A DNA stretch of 33,882 nucleotides from Prochlorococcus sp. AG-449-O05 (GTDB lineage Bacteria; Cyanobacteriota; Cyanobacteriia; PCC-6307; Cyanobiaceae): NCBI GenBank assembly GCA_003212195.1, contig QCQM01000008.1:1-33882 (forward strand). Reading direction: 5' to 3'. Shown here piece after piece: positions 9,349 to 17,573 of this stretch. The position numbers and the translations under genes were made by a program. The notes beneath the pieces are model-generated. The model ran no database searches. It was not told the DNA's origin and saw only the letters and a list, made by a program, of their open reading frames with translations. Positions within the stretch are counted from its first letter, which is position 1. Each line of letters opens with the position of its first letter.

Positions 9349-9714
9349 GTGGCCAGGATTGCAGGAATTGACATACCTCGCGAAAAGCGAGTTGAAATTG
9401 CACTTACATATGTCTATGGAATTGGTTTAACGAGATCAAAGCTAATTCTTGCTAATACGGGTGTAAACCCTGATACTCGTGTCAAAGATCTTTCAGATTC
9501 TGATGTTCAAAAGCTCAGAGGTGCTACAGAAGAATTCACTTTAGAAGGGGATTTGAGAAGAAAAGAGGGAATGGCTTTAAAACGTCTACAAGATATAGGA
9601 TGTGTAAGAGGAAGAAGACATAGAATGAGTCTTCCAGTAAGAGGTCAAAGAACTAGGACCAATGCAAGAACAAGACGGGGTTCGAGGAAAACAGTTGCTG
9701 GAAGAAAAAAATAA
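9349..9714 (+). CDS. rpsM: 30S ribosomal protein S13
   Basis: S13 sits in the 30S head, contacts P-site tRNA and forms bridges with L5. The 121-aa product uses a GTG start at 9349: the conserved N-terminus (M)[20 protein letters not shown] begins exactly there and no ATG fits. The C-terminus [24 protein letters not shown] (span near 98-121) is the basic tail that reaches the tRNA. The 41-bp gap after rpmJ has no clear Shine-Dalgarno. Confidence 0.97.
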   Translation: MARIAGIDIPREKRVEIALTYVYGIGLTRSKLILANTGVNPDTRVKDLSDSDVQKLRGATEEFTLEGDLRRKEGMALKRLQDIGCVRGRRHRMSLPVRGQRTRTNARTRRGSRKTVAGRKK

Positions 9715-9758
9715 TTAACTAAATCTATTTACAAATTGAAGTATTTAATTTAAACATC

Positions 9759-10151
9759 ATGGCAGCTACAGTAAAAAAAACAGGTTCCAAGAAATCCAAA
9801 CGTAATGTACCTAATGGAGTGGTGCATATTCAAAGCACATTTAATAATACTATCGTCTCAATTGCTGACACTTCTGGACATGTAATTTCTTGGTCTTCTG
9901 CTGGCGCAAGTGGATTTAAAGGCGCTAGGAAAGGTACTCCATTTGCCGCTCAAACAGCTGCTGAAGCTGCAGCTAGAAGGGCACTTGATCAAGGCATGAG
10001 ACAAATAGAAGTATTAGTTAGAGGCCCTGGCGCAGGTAGGGAAACGGCCATAAGAGCTTTACAAGTGGCCGGATTAGAAATAACTCTAATAAGAGATGTA
10101 ACTCCATTACCTCATAATGGATGTAGAAGACCTAAACGAAGACGCGTTTAG
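9759..10151 (+). CDS. rpsK: 30S ribosomal protein S11
   Basis: S11 lies on the 30S platform near the E site and the Shine-Dalgarno helix. It is 130 aa. It has a Lys-rich N-terminus, [16 protein letters not shown] (near 20-35), the S11 signature [25 protein letters not shown] (span near 66-90) and a basic C-terminus [12 protein letters not shown]. The start is ATG 9759. A 54-bp gap with a C7A8 tract separates it from rpoA. Confidence 0.97.
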   Translation: MAATVKKTGSKKSKRNVPNGVVHIQSTFNNTIVSIADTSGHVISWSSAGASGFKGARKGTPFAAQTAAEAAARRALDQGMRQIEVLVRGPGAGRETAIRALQVAGLEITLIRDVTPLPHNGCRRPKRRRV

Positions 10152-10170
10152 GTATTAATCTTTCTCACAA

Positions 10171-10185
10171 CCCCCCCAAAAAAAA
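10171..10185 (+). repeat. C7A8 homopolymer tract before rpoA
   Basis: Seven C residues are followed directly by eight A residues, 20 bp upstream of the rpoA GTG. A run of seven C is notable in DNA with about one third G+C. It lies in the rpsK-rpoA spacer, outside both coding regions, so slippage would change leader length but not a protein. Confidence 0.8.
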
Positions 10186-10205
10186 CTTTAACCTCATTAT
10201 TTTCC

Positions 10206-11144
10206 GTGTTGCAATACCAGATTGACAGAATCGATCATCAAATAGCAGATGATCGCTCCCAAACAGGAACTTTTTTAATTGGCCCTTTAGAGAGGGGACA
10301 AGCCACAACTTTGGGTAATTCCCTTAGAAGAGTCCTTATGGGAGGACTTGAAGGGAGTGCAGTGACTGCAGTAAGAATAGCAGGAATTAATCATGAATAT
10401 GCCACTATTCCTGGAGTTAGAGAAGATGTCTTAGATATTCTTCTAAATTGCAAGCAACTATCAATAAATAGTTCTAATCCAGAGCTCGAAATTGGCAGGT
10501 TAGTAGCGAGTGGTCCAATGGATGTAAAGGCGAATGATATTCAATTTTCCTCTCAAGTTGAAATTGTTGATGGAGAAAAACCGATTGCAACTATTCAAGA
10601 GGGCCATAACTTAGAGTTGGAAATTCATGTTGAAAGAGGTGTTGGATATAGACCCGTTGACCGTAAGAGTGAAGAGACAACTGCTATTGATTTACTTCAA
10701 ATAGATGCTGTATTTATGCCAGTGAAGAGAGTTAATTTTACGATTGATGAAACTGCTGTATCAGAAGGAGGAACAGGAAGAGAAAGATTAACAATGGAAG
10801 TAGTAACAGATGGATCAACAAGCCCTGACGATGCTATTGCTGAAGCTGCAAATCAGTTAATAGAACTTTTTCAACCTCTCGCTACCGTAACAATGGTTGA
10901 GGAAATTCCTGAAGAACCTGAACCATCTCCTGAAGCTCAAATTCCCCTTGAGGAACTAAATTTGTCCGTTAGAGCATATAATTGTTTAAAAAGGGCTCAA
11001 GTTAACTCAGTTTCGGATTTAATGGGTTTCAGCTATGAAGATCTTCTTGAAATTAAAAACTTTGGCTCTAAATCTGCAGATGAAGTTATTGAGGCTCTTG
11101 AGCGCATCGGCATTTCTATTCCACAAAGCAGAACATCTGTTTAA
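10206..11144 (+). CDS. rpoA: DNA-directed RNA polymerase subunit alpha
   Basis: Alpha dimerises to nucleate RNA polymerase assembly, and its C-terminal domain contacts UP elements and activators. It is 312 aa. The N-terminal assembly domain contains [15 protein letters not shown] (near 30-44). An acidic linker near 235-255 leads to the C-terminal domain with [17 protein letters not shown] and [15 protein letters not shown]. The start is taken as GTG 10206; TTG one codon later is equally possible. There is no Shine-Dalgarno. Confidence 0.97.
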   Translation: MLQYQIDRIDHQIADDRSQTGTFLIGPLERGQATTLGNSLRRVLMGGLEGSAVTAVRIAGINHEYATIPGVREDVLDILLNCKQLSINSSNPELEIGRLVASGPMDVKANDIQFSSQVEIVDGEKPIATIQEGHNLELEIHVERGVGYRPVDRKSEETTAIDLLQIDAVFMPVKRVNFTIDETAVSEGGTGRERLTMEVVTDGSTSPDDAIAEAANQLIELFQPLATVTMVEEIPEEPEPSPEAQIPLEELNLSVRAYNCLKRAQVNSVSDLMGFSYEDLLEIKNFGSKSADEVIEALERIGISIPQSRTSV

Positions 11145-11158
11145 CCATTTTTAATATT

Positions 11159-11509
11159 ATGAGACACCAACTTAGAATTCCATTATTAAGTAAACCTGCT
11201 GACCAGAGGAAAGCACTTCTAAGAGGTTTAACTACACAATTAATTAGGGAAGGTAGGGTAACGACAACAAAAACTCGAGCAAAAGCTTTAAGAAATGAAG
11301 CTGAAAGAATGATTTCTCTCGCCAAAGAGGGAAGTTTGGCTTCCAGGAGAAGGGCTATTGGATATATCTACGATAAGAAATTAGTTCATTCACTATTTGA
11401 AAAAGCAAAGGAAAGATATGGAGATAGAAATGGTGGTTATACACGCATAGTCAGAACCGTATCTAGAAAAGGTGATAACGCTCAGATGGCCATAATCGAG
11501 CTTGTTTAA
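11159..11509 (+). CDS. rplQ: 50S ribosomal protein L17
   Basis: L17 is at the bottom of the 50S subunit near the tunnel exit. It is 116 aa. It begins [20 protein letters not shown] and contains [22 protein letters not shown] (span near 25-46), the L17 signature. The C-terminus [25 protein letters not shown] (span near 92-116) is also typical. The start is ATG 11159, 14 bp after rpoA, in the standard alpha-operon order. Confidence 0.97.
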   Translation: MRHQLRIPLLSKPADQRKALLRGLTTQLIREGRVTTTKTRAKALRNEAERMISLAKEGSLASRRRAIGYIYDKKLVHSLFEKAKERYGDRNGGYTRIVRTVSRKGDNAQMAIIELV

Positions 11510-11547
11510 GCTAGTTATTATAGGGTCTTTTTAGTAGAAAATAACTT

Positions 11548-12354
11548 TTGAAAAGGGTAGCTTTACTAGTCCAATATGATGGATCGCATTATTCAGGTTG
11601 GCAAAAACAAAAAAATGCAACTACAGTCCAAGAAATTCTAGACAGAGCTCTTTTAAAGATTACAAATCATACAGTAAAGACTTTTGCGGCAGGAAGAACT
11701 GATGCTGGGGTGCATGCATCAGGGCAAGTAGTACATTTTGATACTGATTATGTAATACCAGGGAATAGTTATTCTGATGTTTTAAATGGTCTTTTGCCCT
11801 CTACAATTAGAATCTTGGAATCAGTCGAAGTTAAAGATAGTTGGCATGCATGCTATTCAGCAATATATAGACATTATCGATATGTCATTAATAACAGTAA
11901 ATTTCCTAACTTGTTTATCAATAATTGGTCATGGCATAGATATCAAAAATCATTAGATGAAGTTTTAATGTTTAATGCATCTAAAAAAATGGAGGGAGAA
12001 CACGATTTTTTTGCTTTTCAAAAAAGTGGAAGTAACAGAAATAACTCTATTACAAAAATAAAAAATATAGATATTAAAAGAGTAGAAGATTTGATCTTAA
12101 TTGATATTAAAGCTACTGGTTTTCTATATGGAATGGTCCGATTAATTGTTGGTCAACTAGTTTTAGTTGGAGAAAAAAAAATATCCCCAGAAATTTTTAC
12201 AGATAGATGGGTTAACAAAAAGAAAAATGATGTTAAAGAATCTGCTCCAGCTAAGGGGTTATGTTTTGTAAATGCTGTTTATGAAGAAAATGTTTTTAAA
12301 AAGATTAATAACAATGATTTTTTTCCTTTATTTTTAATTAAGGGTTTTTCTTAA
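11548..12354 (+). CDS. truA: tRNA pseudouridine(38-40) synthase
   Basis: TruA converts uridine to pseudouridine at positions 38-40 of the tRNA anticodon arm. It is 268 aa. The catalytic aspartate is D52 in AGRTDAGVHASGQVVHF. GTTFLYGMVR-like ATGFLYGMVRLIVGQL near 190-205 is the second conserved block. The start is TTG 11548, chosen because (M)KRVALLVQYDGSHYSGWQ is the family N-terminus and no ATG fits. It follows rplQ by 38 bp. The C-terminus is more AT-rich in codons and contains a Phe/Asn-rich end. Confidence 0.96.
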   Translation: MKRVALLVQYDGSHYSGWQKQKNATTVQEILDRALLKITNHTVKTFAAGRTDAGVHASGQVVHFDTDYVIPGNSYSDVLNGLLPSTIRILESVEVKDSWHACYSAIYRHYRYVINNSKFPNLFINNWSWHRYQKSLDEVLMFNASKKMEGEHDFFAFQKSGSNRNNSITKIKNIDIKRVEDLILIDIKATGFLYGMVRLIVGQLVLVGEKKISPEIFTDRWVNKKKNDVKESAPAKGLCFVNAVYEENVFKKINNNDFFPLFLIKGFS

Positions 12355-12400
12355 GTAAAATTAATTAAACAGATTTTTTTGTGTAAATCATTCAAAACTG

Positions 12401-12430
12401 TTGTTTAATATTCCTGCAATAGGGTAGAAT
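12401..12430 (+). promoter_or_regulatory. Candidate promoter for rplM-rpsI-rpmE-prfA
   Basis: TTGTTT (12401-12406) and TAGAAT (12425-12430) are spaced by 18 bp in the 115-bp truA-rplM gap. They resemble a sigma-70-type -35/-10 pair and would start transcription near 12437, about 33 bp before the rplM ATG. This is the largest gap in the ribosomal cluster, so a fresh promoter here is plausible. Confidence 0.45.
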
Positions 12431-12469
12431 TTAATACTAACTTTAAATTTATTTGCATAGATTTGGTAA

Positions 12470-12901
12470 ATGAATAAAACTATTACTCCATCTTTAGAAA
12501 CCATTGAAAGAAATTGGTTTTTAGTTGACGCAAAAGATAAGACACTTGGGAGACTTGCTACAGAAATCGCAACTGTTTTAAGAGGTAAGAATAAACCAAC
12601 ATTTACACCTCATCTAGATACTGGAGATTTTGTCATTGTAGTTAATGCTGAAAAAGTTGAGGTCACAGGTAAAAAAGCATCACAAAAGTTGTATAGAAGA
12701 CATTCTGGAAGACCCGGAGGAATGAAAATTGAAAAATTTGAGTCTCTACAAGAAAGAATTCCTGAAAGAATCATCGAGCAAGCTGTTAAGGGTATGCTGC
12801 CACATAACTCTTTAGGAAGACAGCAATTTAAAAAACTAAAAGTTTATAAAGGTGCTGATCATCCTCATGCTGCTCAGAATCCTGTATTATTAAATAGTTA
12901 A
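12470..12901 (+). CDS. rplM: 50S ribosomal protein L13
   Basis: L13 is an early-assembly 50S protein. It is 143 aa. Key segments are [19 protein letters not shown] (near 16-34), [22 protein letters not shown] (span near 46-67), [12 protein letters not shown] and the signature [13 protein letters not shown] (near 107-119). The start is ATG 12470 in an A/T-rich context. In E. coli L13 can repress the rplM-rpsI operon; whether that occurs here is unknown. rpsI follows after 9 bp. Confidence 0.97.
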   Translation: MNKTITPSLETIERNWFLVDAKDKTLGRLATEIATVLRGKNKPTFTPHLDTGDFVIVVNAEKVEVTGKKASQKLYRRHSGRPGGMKIEKFESLQERIPERIIEQAVKGMLPHNSLGRQQFKKLKVYKGADHPHAAQNPVLLNS

Positions 12902-12910
12902 TTTATCAAA

Positions 12911-13321
12911 ATGAATAGTCAAATAAAAAACAAAGCTGTGTATTGGGGAACTGGAAGAAGAAAAACTTCAGTAGCTAGAGTACGCTTGATTCCGGGAAAT
13001 GGACTAATAAAAATTAATGGTCGTTCTGGAGATGATTACTTAAACTTTAACCCTCTTCACTTAAATTCAATAAAAGCACCTTTGCAAACATTAGGCCTTG
13101 AAAATTCTTATGATATTCTTGTAAATGTATTTGGTGGTGGATTGACAGGTCAAGCAGATGCTATCAAGCAAGGAGCAGCAAGAGCACTTTGCGAATTATC
13201 TCCTGACAATAGGAAACCATTAAAAAATGAAGGTCATCTCAGTAGAGATCCTAGAGCTAAGGAGAGAAGAAAATATGGTCTTAAAAAAGCAAGAAAAGCT
13301 CCTCAATTCTCCAAACGTTAA
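12911..13321 (+). CDS. rpsI: 30S ribosomal protein S9
   Basis: S9 is in the 30S head and its C-terminal tail contacts P-site tRNA. It is 136 aa. [19 protein letters not shown] (near 11-29) and [19 protein letters not shown] (near 75-93) are S9 signatures. The C-terminus ends [12 protein letters not shown], preserving the terminal SKR that reaches the anticodon loop. The start is ATG 12911 directly after rplM; rpmE follows after 13 bp. Confidence 0.98.
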   Translation: MNSQIKNKAVYWGTGRRKTSVARVRLIPGNGLIKINGRSGDDYLNFNPLHLNSIKAPLQTLGLENSYDILVNVFGGGLTGQADAIKQGAARALCELSPDNRKPLKNEGHLSRDPRAKERRKYGLKKARKAPQFSKR

Positions 13322-13334
13322 AGGAATTTAAATC

Positions 13335-13595
13335 ATGCCAAAATCAGAAATACACCCAAAATGGTATCCAGATGCAAAAGTAATTTGTAATGGAGAAGTT
13401 GTAATGACAACTGGCTCAACGCAGCCTGAATTACATGTTGATGTATGGAGTGGTAATCATCCCTTCTTTACTGGAACTCAGAAGATTCTTGATACAGAAG
13501 GTAGGGTTGATAGGTTTATGAAAAAATATGGAATGGGTTCAGCTAATTCAGCCACATCAAAAGAGCAAAAAGAAGAAAAAGATTCTAAAAAATAG
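13335..13595 (+). CDS. rpmE: 50S ribosomal protein L31, zinc-ligand-lacking type
   Basis: L31 bridges the 50S central protuberance and the 30S head. It is 86 aa, with core motifs IHPKWYPDAKV, WSGNHPFFTGTQ and GRVDRFMKKYGM. The zinc ligands of type-A L31 are missing. The C-x-C near residue 16 is reduced to one Cys (C18), and the VCSKCHPF region reads VWSGNHPF. This matches the form common in cyanobacteria and plastids. The last ~18 residues are a Ser/Lys/Glu tail. AAGGA lies upstream of ATG 13335. Confidence 0.95.
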   Translation: MPKSEIHPKWYPDAKVICNGEVVMTTGSTQPELHVDVWSGNHPFFTGTQKILDTEGRVDRFMKKYGMGSANSATSKEQKEEKDSKK

Positions 13596-13623
13596 AATTT
13601 TCAAAAATTAAGCATAATTTCAA

Positions 13624-14718
13624 TTGGAATACTCAACATTAATTGCAAGGTTGAAAACTGCTTCAGAAAGTTTTGAAAATTTGGAAGTGCAACTTGCAGA
13701 TCCTGATATAGCTAATGATCCAAAAAAATTAGAATCAATAGCAAGAGAAAGGTCAAAATTGGAACCTTTGGTGATTGATTTTAATAAGTTGCTTGATACT
13801 GATAAAGAAATCGAAGATTCAAAAAATCTACTAAAAGAGAATAGAAATGATAAAGAAATGGAATCTTTGATAAACGAGGAGTTAATAACTCTAGAGGAAT
13901 CTAAGAGTGAACTGATTCAAAAAACCACAATCGCCTTATTACCAAAAGACCCAAGAGATGAAAGAAGTGTAATGTTAGAAATCAGAGCCGGCGCTGGAGG
14001 TAATGAGGCTTGTATCTGGGCAGGTGATTTAGCAAGAATGTATGAAAGATATGGACAAAAAATTGGATGGTCTGTAAAACCTGTTAGTGCTTCCGAGTCA
14101 GATATGGGTGGATTTAAGGAGTTAGTTATCTCCGTAAAGGGAGATTCTGTATACAGTCAACTTAAATTCGAGGCTGGTGTACATAGAGTCCAAAGAGTTC
14201 CAGCTACTGAATCTCAAGGTAGAGTTCACACCTCTACTGCTACAGTGGCCGTTATGCCTGAAGCTGATCCTGTTGAGGTTAAAATTGATCCAACAGATCT
14301 AGAGGTTGGAACAGCAAGATCAGGAGGTGCAGGGGGACAAAATGTTAATAAGGTAGAGACAGCTATTGATCTTCTCCACAAGCCTACAGGAATAAGAGTT
14401 TTTTGTACTCAAGAAAGATCACAATTGCAAAATCGCGAACGAGCAATGGAAATTTTAAGAGCTAAATTGTATGAAATTCAATTAAAAGAAGCCAATGCAA
14501 AAGAGAGATCTCAAAGGCTTTCCCAAGTTGGAACAGGCGATAGAAGTGAAAAAATCAGAACTTACAATTTTAAAGATAATAGGACAACTGATCATAGATT
14601 AGGTTCCAATTTTTCTCTTGAGCCAATTCTTGCTGGTCAATTAGAAGAAGTGATTAATGCATGCATAGCGCAAGAACAAAAAAGAATGATGGAAGATTTT
14701 AATAAAGAAGTAAATTAA
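13624..14718 (+). CDS. prfA: Peptide chain release factor 1
   Basis: RF1 recognises UAA and UAG stop codons and triggers peptide release. It is 364 aa, with an N-terminal coiled-coil-rich domain 1 (1-110). The PAT tripeptide anticodon, specific to RF1 rather than RF2, is at 193-195 in [12 protein letters not shown]. The catalytic GGQ is at 237-239 in [12 protein letters not shown]. The start is TTG 13624, since (M)EYSTLIARL fits the family and no ATG is near. It ends 10 bp from a convergent HNH gene. Confidence 0.97.
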   Translation: MEYSTLIARLKTASESFENLEVQLADPDIANDPKKLESIARERSKLEPLVIDFNKLLDTDKEIEDSKNLLKENRNDKEMESLINEELITLEESKSELIQKTTIALLPKDPRDERSVMLEIRAGAGGNEACIWAGDLARMYERYGQKIGWSVKPVSASESDMGGFKELVISVKGDSVYSQLKFEAGVHRVQRVPATESQGRVHTSTATVAVMPEADPVEVKIDPTDLEVGTARSGGAGGQNVNKVETAIDLLHKPTGIRVFCTQERSQLQNRERAMEILRAKLYEIQLKEANAKERSQRLSQVGTGDRSEKIRTYNFKDNRTTDHRLGSNFSLEPILAGQLEEVINACIAQEQKRMMEDFNKEVN

Positions 14719-14728
14719 GATTTTTTTA

Positions 14729-15235
14729 TTAGATTGCAACTCCTATTACGTATTTACTCCATTCTTTATGCCTGCCAGAGTCAATTTGTCTTGTAGCTTC
14801 AAAATTTAGATTACTTAGTGGACGATAAGGCTTACGTTTTAAGGGCATATTCGCCTCTTCGGGGGTTCGATTACCTTTTTGTACATTACATCTGAGACAT
14901 GCTGTAGTAACATTTTCCCAGTTATCTGTTCCACCTCTGCTTCTCGGTAAAACATGATCTATTGATAGGTCACTACCCCTATAATTACAGTATTGGCAAG
15001 CATTATTATCTCTCATAAGAATATTTTTTCTTGTTAAAGAAACCTCTCTAAAAGGAACTTTGACGTAGTAACGAAGTCTAATAACTGTAGGCAATTTTTT
15101 CCCGCTATGTATTGAATATGTTTTATCTTCCTCTAAGCTTTCTGCTTTACCTTTAATCATCAAAATTACTGCTCTTCGCCAGGAAGTGATGTTTAAAGGT
15201 TCATAAGATGCATTTAAAACTAGAGTCTGGCCCAT
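14729..15235 (-). CDS. HNH endonuclease family protein
   Basis: This is a predicted nuclease of the HNH family, widely conserved in cyanobacteria with unknown biological role. From ATG 15235 it is 168 aa. The N-terminal ~70 residues start MGQTLVLNASYEPLNITSW and form a domain typical of this subgroup. The HNH module follows: C80-x2-C83, the central DH at 93-94, N108, and C113-x2-C116 with N117, so both zinc pairs and the catalytic His are intact. An ATG eight codons upstream (15259) is in frame but outside the conserved start. It is convergent with prfA (10 bp) and divergent from alr. Confidence 0.88.
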   Translation of the reverse strand: MGQTLVLNASYEPLNITSWRRAVILMIKGKAESLEEDKTYSIHSGKKLPTVIRLRYYVKVPFREVSLTRKNILMRDNNACQYCNYRGSDLSIDHVLPRSRGGTDNWENVTTACLRCNVQKGNRTPEEANMPLKRKPYRPLSNLNFEATRQIDSGRHKEWSKYVIGVAI

Positions 15236-15303
15236 GCCAAAATACAATTTACATGTCATGCTAACTGTATATTTCTATAAGCGCATATATTTGTGCAAAG
15301 TTA

Positions 15304-16503
15304 ATGCAAAATAGTCAAACAAATCACGTATTTAATTTTGACAAATTTCCAAATTTTGAAAAAGATATAGATCTAAAACAAAGAGCATGGATTGAAGTTA
15401 AAGGTAAAGCAATAGAAACAAACGTTAGACAGTTAAGATCAAAATTAAGTAAAAATTGTCAATTTATGGCAGTCGTTAAAGCTGATGGATATGGACATGA
15501 TGCGAAATTAGTATCAGAGTATGCTATCAAAGGTGGAGCATCTCAATTAGGTGTTGCCACATTAAATGAAGGCATTAAGCTTCGTTCTTCTGGAGTTAAA
15601 AAACCAATACTTATCCTGGGAAATCTTTATTCGAAAAGGGATCTTATTATATGTTTTAAAAATGATCTTATGCCAACTATCAGTAGCATAAGAGATTGTT
15701 TAATTTGCAATAACATTGGTAAGCACTTTGGATTGCAATTCCCTTTACATCTTAAAGTTGATACGGGAATGTCAAGATTAGGATTTGAATACAATAAATT
15801 TGTTCAGCAATTTGAAAAAATAAAATCTTTTGACAATATTTCTATTGAGGGAATATATAGTCACTTATCATCTGCAGATGAACTCAACTCATTAGATCCA
15901 AAAAGTATTACACAATCACAAAGGCAGAAGTTTCAGGGATTATTAAAGCAAATTAATGTTGATAGAAATAAAAATATCAAGATTCATTTGGCTAATTCAG
16001 CGGGAATGCTTCTTGATAAAACTTTCCATTTTCATATGGTACGTGTTGGATTATCTATGTATGGATATAAACCTTTGTCAAAATTAAATAAAAATTTATT
16101 GCTTAAACCAGCTTTATCTTTAAAGGTCAAAGTAGCTTTTATAAGAACTATTGATAAAGGTGTTAGTGTGAGTTATGGAGGTAAATTTGTAAGTTATAGA
16201 AAAACTAAGTTAGCTGTGTTGAGTATTGGTTATGCAGATGGTGTACCAAGAAATCTTTCAGGCAAGATTAACGTTCTCTATAATAATAAATTTTATCCTC
16301 AAGTTGGATCTATAACTATGGACCAAATGATGGTAGACATAACAGATTCTAATGAAATTAAAGTTGGCAATACCATGGTATTACTAGGATCTGATGGAGA
16401 TAAAACAATTTCTCCTCTTGAATGGGCAAGAAAATCTAATACTATCCCTTGGGAAATTCTTTGTTCTTTTAAAAATAGATTACCGAAAGTTCAAGTAGAT
16501 TAG
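15304..16503 (+). CDS. alr: Alanine racemase
   Basis: This PLP enzyme makes D-alanine for peptidoglycan. It is 399 aa. The PLP lysine is K59 in MAVVKADGYGHD and the second catalytic residue is Y291 in SVSYGGKF. KVDTGMSRLGF (near 151-161) is the substrate/PLP barrel segment and QVGSITMDQMMVDI is in the C-terminal beta domain. The first ~25 residues are a variable leader, so a slightly later start is possible, but ATG 15304 is the only good ATG before the core. No Shine-Dalgarno is seen. Confidence 0.95.
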   Translation: MQNSQTNHVFNFDKFPNFEKDIDLKQRAWIEVKGKAIETNVRQLRSKLSKNCQFMAVVKADGYGHDAKLVSEYAIKGGASQLGVATLNEGIKLRSSGVKKPILILGNLYSKRDLIICFKNDLMPTISSIRDCLICNNIGKHFGLQFPLHLKVDTGMSRLGFEYNKFVQQFEKIKSFDNISIEGIYSHLSSADELNSLDPKSITQSQRQKFQGLLKQINVDRNKNIKIHLANSAGMLLDKTFHFHMVRVGLSMYGYKPLSKLNKNLLLKPALSLKVKVAFIRTIDKGVSVSYGGKFVSYRKTKLAVLSIGYADGVPRNLSGKINVLYNNKFYPQVGSITMDQMMVDITDSNEIKVGNTMVLLGSDGDKTISPLEWARKSNTIPWEILCSFKNRLPKVQVD

Positions 16504-16564
16504 ACATTTCGATTAAATAAAAAATTTTGAATGTTTGCATAAAAATTGATAATGTATAAGAACT

Positions 16565-16653
16565 GGAGAGGTGGCTGAGTGGTTGAAAGCGGCTCCCTGC
16601 TAAGGAGTTACAGGAGGTAACTTTTGTCGAGGGTTCGAATCCCTCCCTCTCCG
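16565..16653 (+). tRNA. trnS: tRNA-Ser (anticodon GCU)
   Basis: The gene spans 89 nt with a long variable arm, as expected of a class II tRNA. The acceptor stem GGAGAGG (16565-16571) pairs with CCTCTCC (16646-16652), and the discriminator is G. The anticodon loop CTGCTAA gives GCT at 16599-16601 (reads AGU/AGC). The T-arm is GAGGG-TTCGAAT-CCCTC (16629-16645). CCA is not encoded. Confidence 0.97.
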
Positions 16654-16683
16654 TGATTTATTTAAAAAATTTTTAACTAATAT

Positions 16684-16697
16684 TTGTTTTAAAACAA
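16684..16697. repeat. AT-rich 14-bp palindrome at the tRNA / HAD convergence
   Basis: TTGTTTT (16684-16690) is followed directly by AAAACAA (16691-16697), a perfect 14-bp palindrome spanning the stop of the minus-strand HAD gene. A run of T residues follows on the minus-strand side. It may be a weak bidirectional terminator between the tRNA and the HAD gene, but the stem is almost all A-T, so this is uncertain. Confidence 0.3.
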
Positions 16698-17477
16698 GTC
16701 AAGATTAATATCTTTAAGGTCATAAATAGAATTTAAAATCAAGTCAGCGCCTGCATCTCTAAGTTTTGTTTCGTAAGAATTACGTTCTTTTAATCGAGAA
16801 TTTAAATGTAAATGAGGGGGAGCTATTCCTATACTTATGAATTTCTGAGATGGTATTTCCTTTCTAGCGTTTATAACTGTATTTATATCTGCAATAGTAT
16901 CCCCTACATATGCGATGGGAATATTTGATTCGCCAAGTTCATCTCCAATAAGCTTTTTTGATAAGTTAATAAAACCTTTAGGATCAGGCTTGTCAGGGGC
17001 ATCTCCCATAGATATTAATGGTGGTGATTTAAGTCCAAGTCTTTTTTCTAAAACAAATTTTGCAGAAGCAGACTCTGCACCACTAACAAAACCCCAGATT
17101 ATTCCATTACCTTGGATTAAATCAAAAAACTTTTTATCAACTAATAACTCCTCATTTGTTATGTAACCAGACCAGTATTGACTATCTTTATTCGGATCTC
17201 CACCAAAGTAAAACTCTTCAAAACATTTTACTATCTCCTCTCTTGGAGGAATTTTAAGGTTTAAGTTATCTTTTTTTATACATCTTTTAATAAGTTCTAA
17301 ACTTAAATCCCAGTCATTATTCCAGATCCCTTCATTTTTTGCATTATCAATATCTATATAACTTGGCTCCCATCCGGAAAATTTGTAAACTGTTTTTTTT
17401 AATGAAAGTCTGTAACTATTTTCTACGCTGCGGATTACTCCATCAATGTCAAACAAAATTAAACCAATATTTTTCAA
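16689..17477 (-). CDS. HAD-superfamily phosphatase-like protein (TIGR01548-type)
   Basis: This 262-aa soluble protein has the HAD motifs in order: DIDGVI with D10 and D12 (nucleophile and acid/base), a motif II serine in WGFVSGAE, the motif III lysine in DKPDP, and the motif IV acidic pair in YVGDTIADI. It resembles the TIGR01548 subfamily found in cyanobacteria and archaea, for which no substrate is established. Everything needed for phosphohydrolase chemistry is present; the substrate is unknown. The start is ATG 17477. Confidence 0.85.
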   Translation of the reverse strand: MKNIGLILFDIDGVIRSVENSYRLSLKKTVYKFSGWEPSYIDIDNAKNEGIWNNDWDLSLELIKRCIKKDNLNLKIPPREEIVKCFEEFYFGGDPNKDSQYWSGYITNEELLVDKKFFDLIQGNGIIWGFVSGAESASAKFVLEKRLGLKSPPLISMGDAPDKPDPKGFINLSKKLIGDELGESNIPIAYVGDTIADINTVINARKEIPSQKFISIGIAPPHLHLNSRLKERNSYETKLRDAGADLILNSIYDLKDINLDLF

Positions 17478-17496
17478 TTAATTTTCTTCCATCATT

Positions 17497-17502
17497 ATTA
17501 TA
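17497..17502 (-). promoter_or_regulatory. Possible -10 box upstream of the HAD gene
   Basis: The minus strand reads TATAAT here, 20 bp before the HAD start codon, in the 96-bp spacer after the cobJ fusion. No clear -35 box is present. The spacer is very AT-rich, so a chance match is possible. Confidence 0.3.
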
Positions 17503-17573
17503 AAAGATTAGTATTCTTATAAAAAAAAAGCAAAGATAAACATTCTATTGATAAAATTATGGATTATCTAAAA

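Noticed and set aside
14729-15235. HNH gene as a homing endonuclease or intron/intein marker
   Set aside because: It is free-standing, has the layout of a widespread cyanobacterial HNH family, and neither flanking gene is interrupted.
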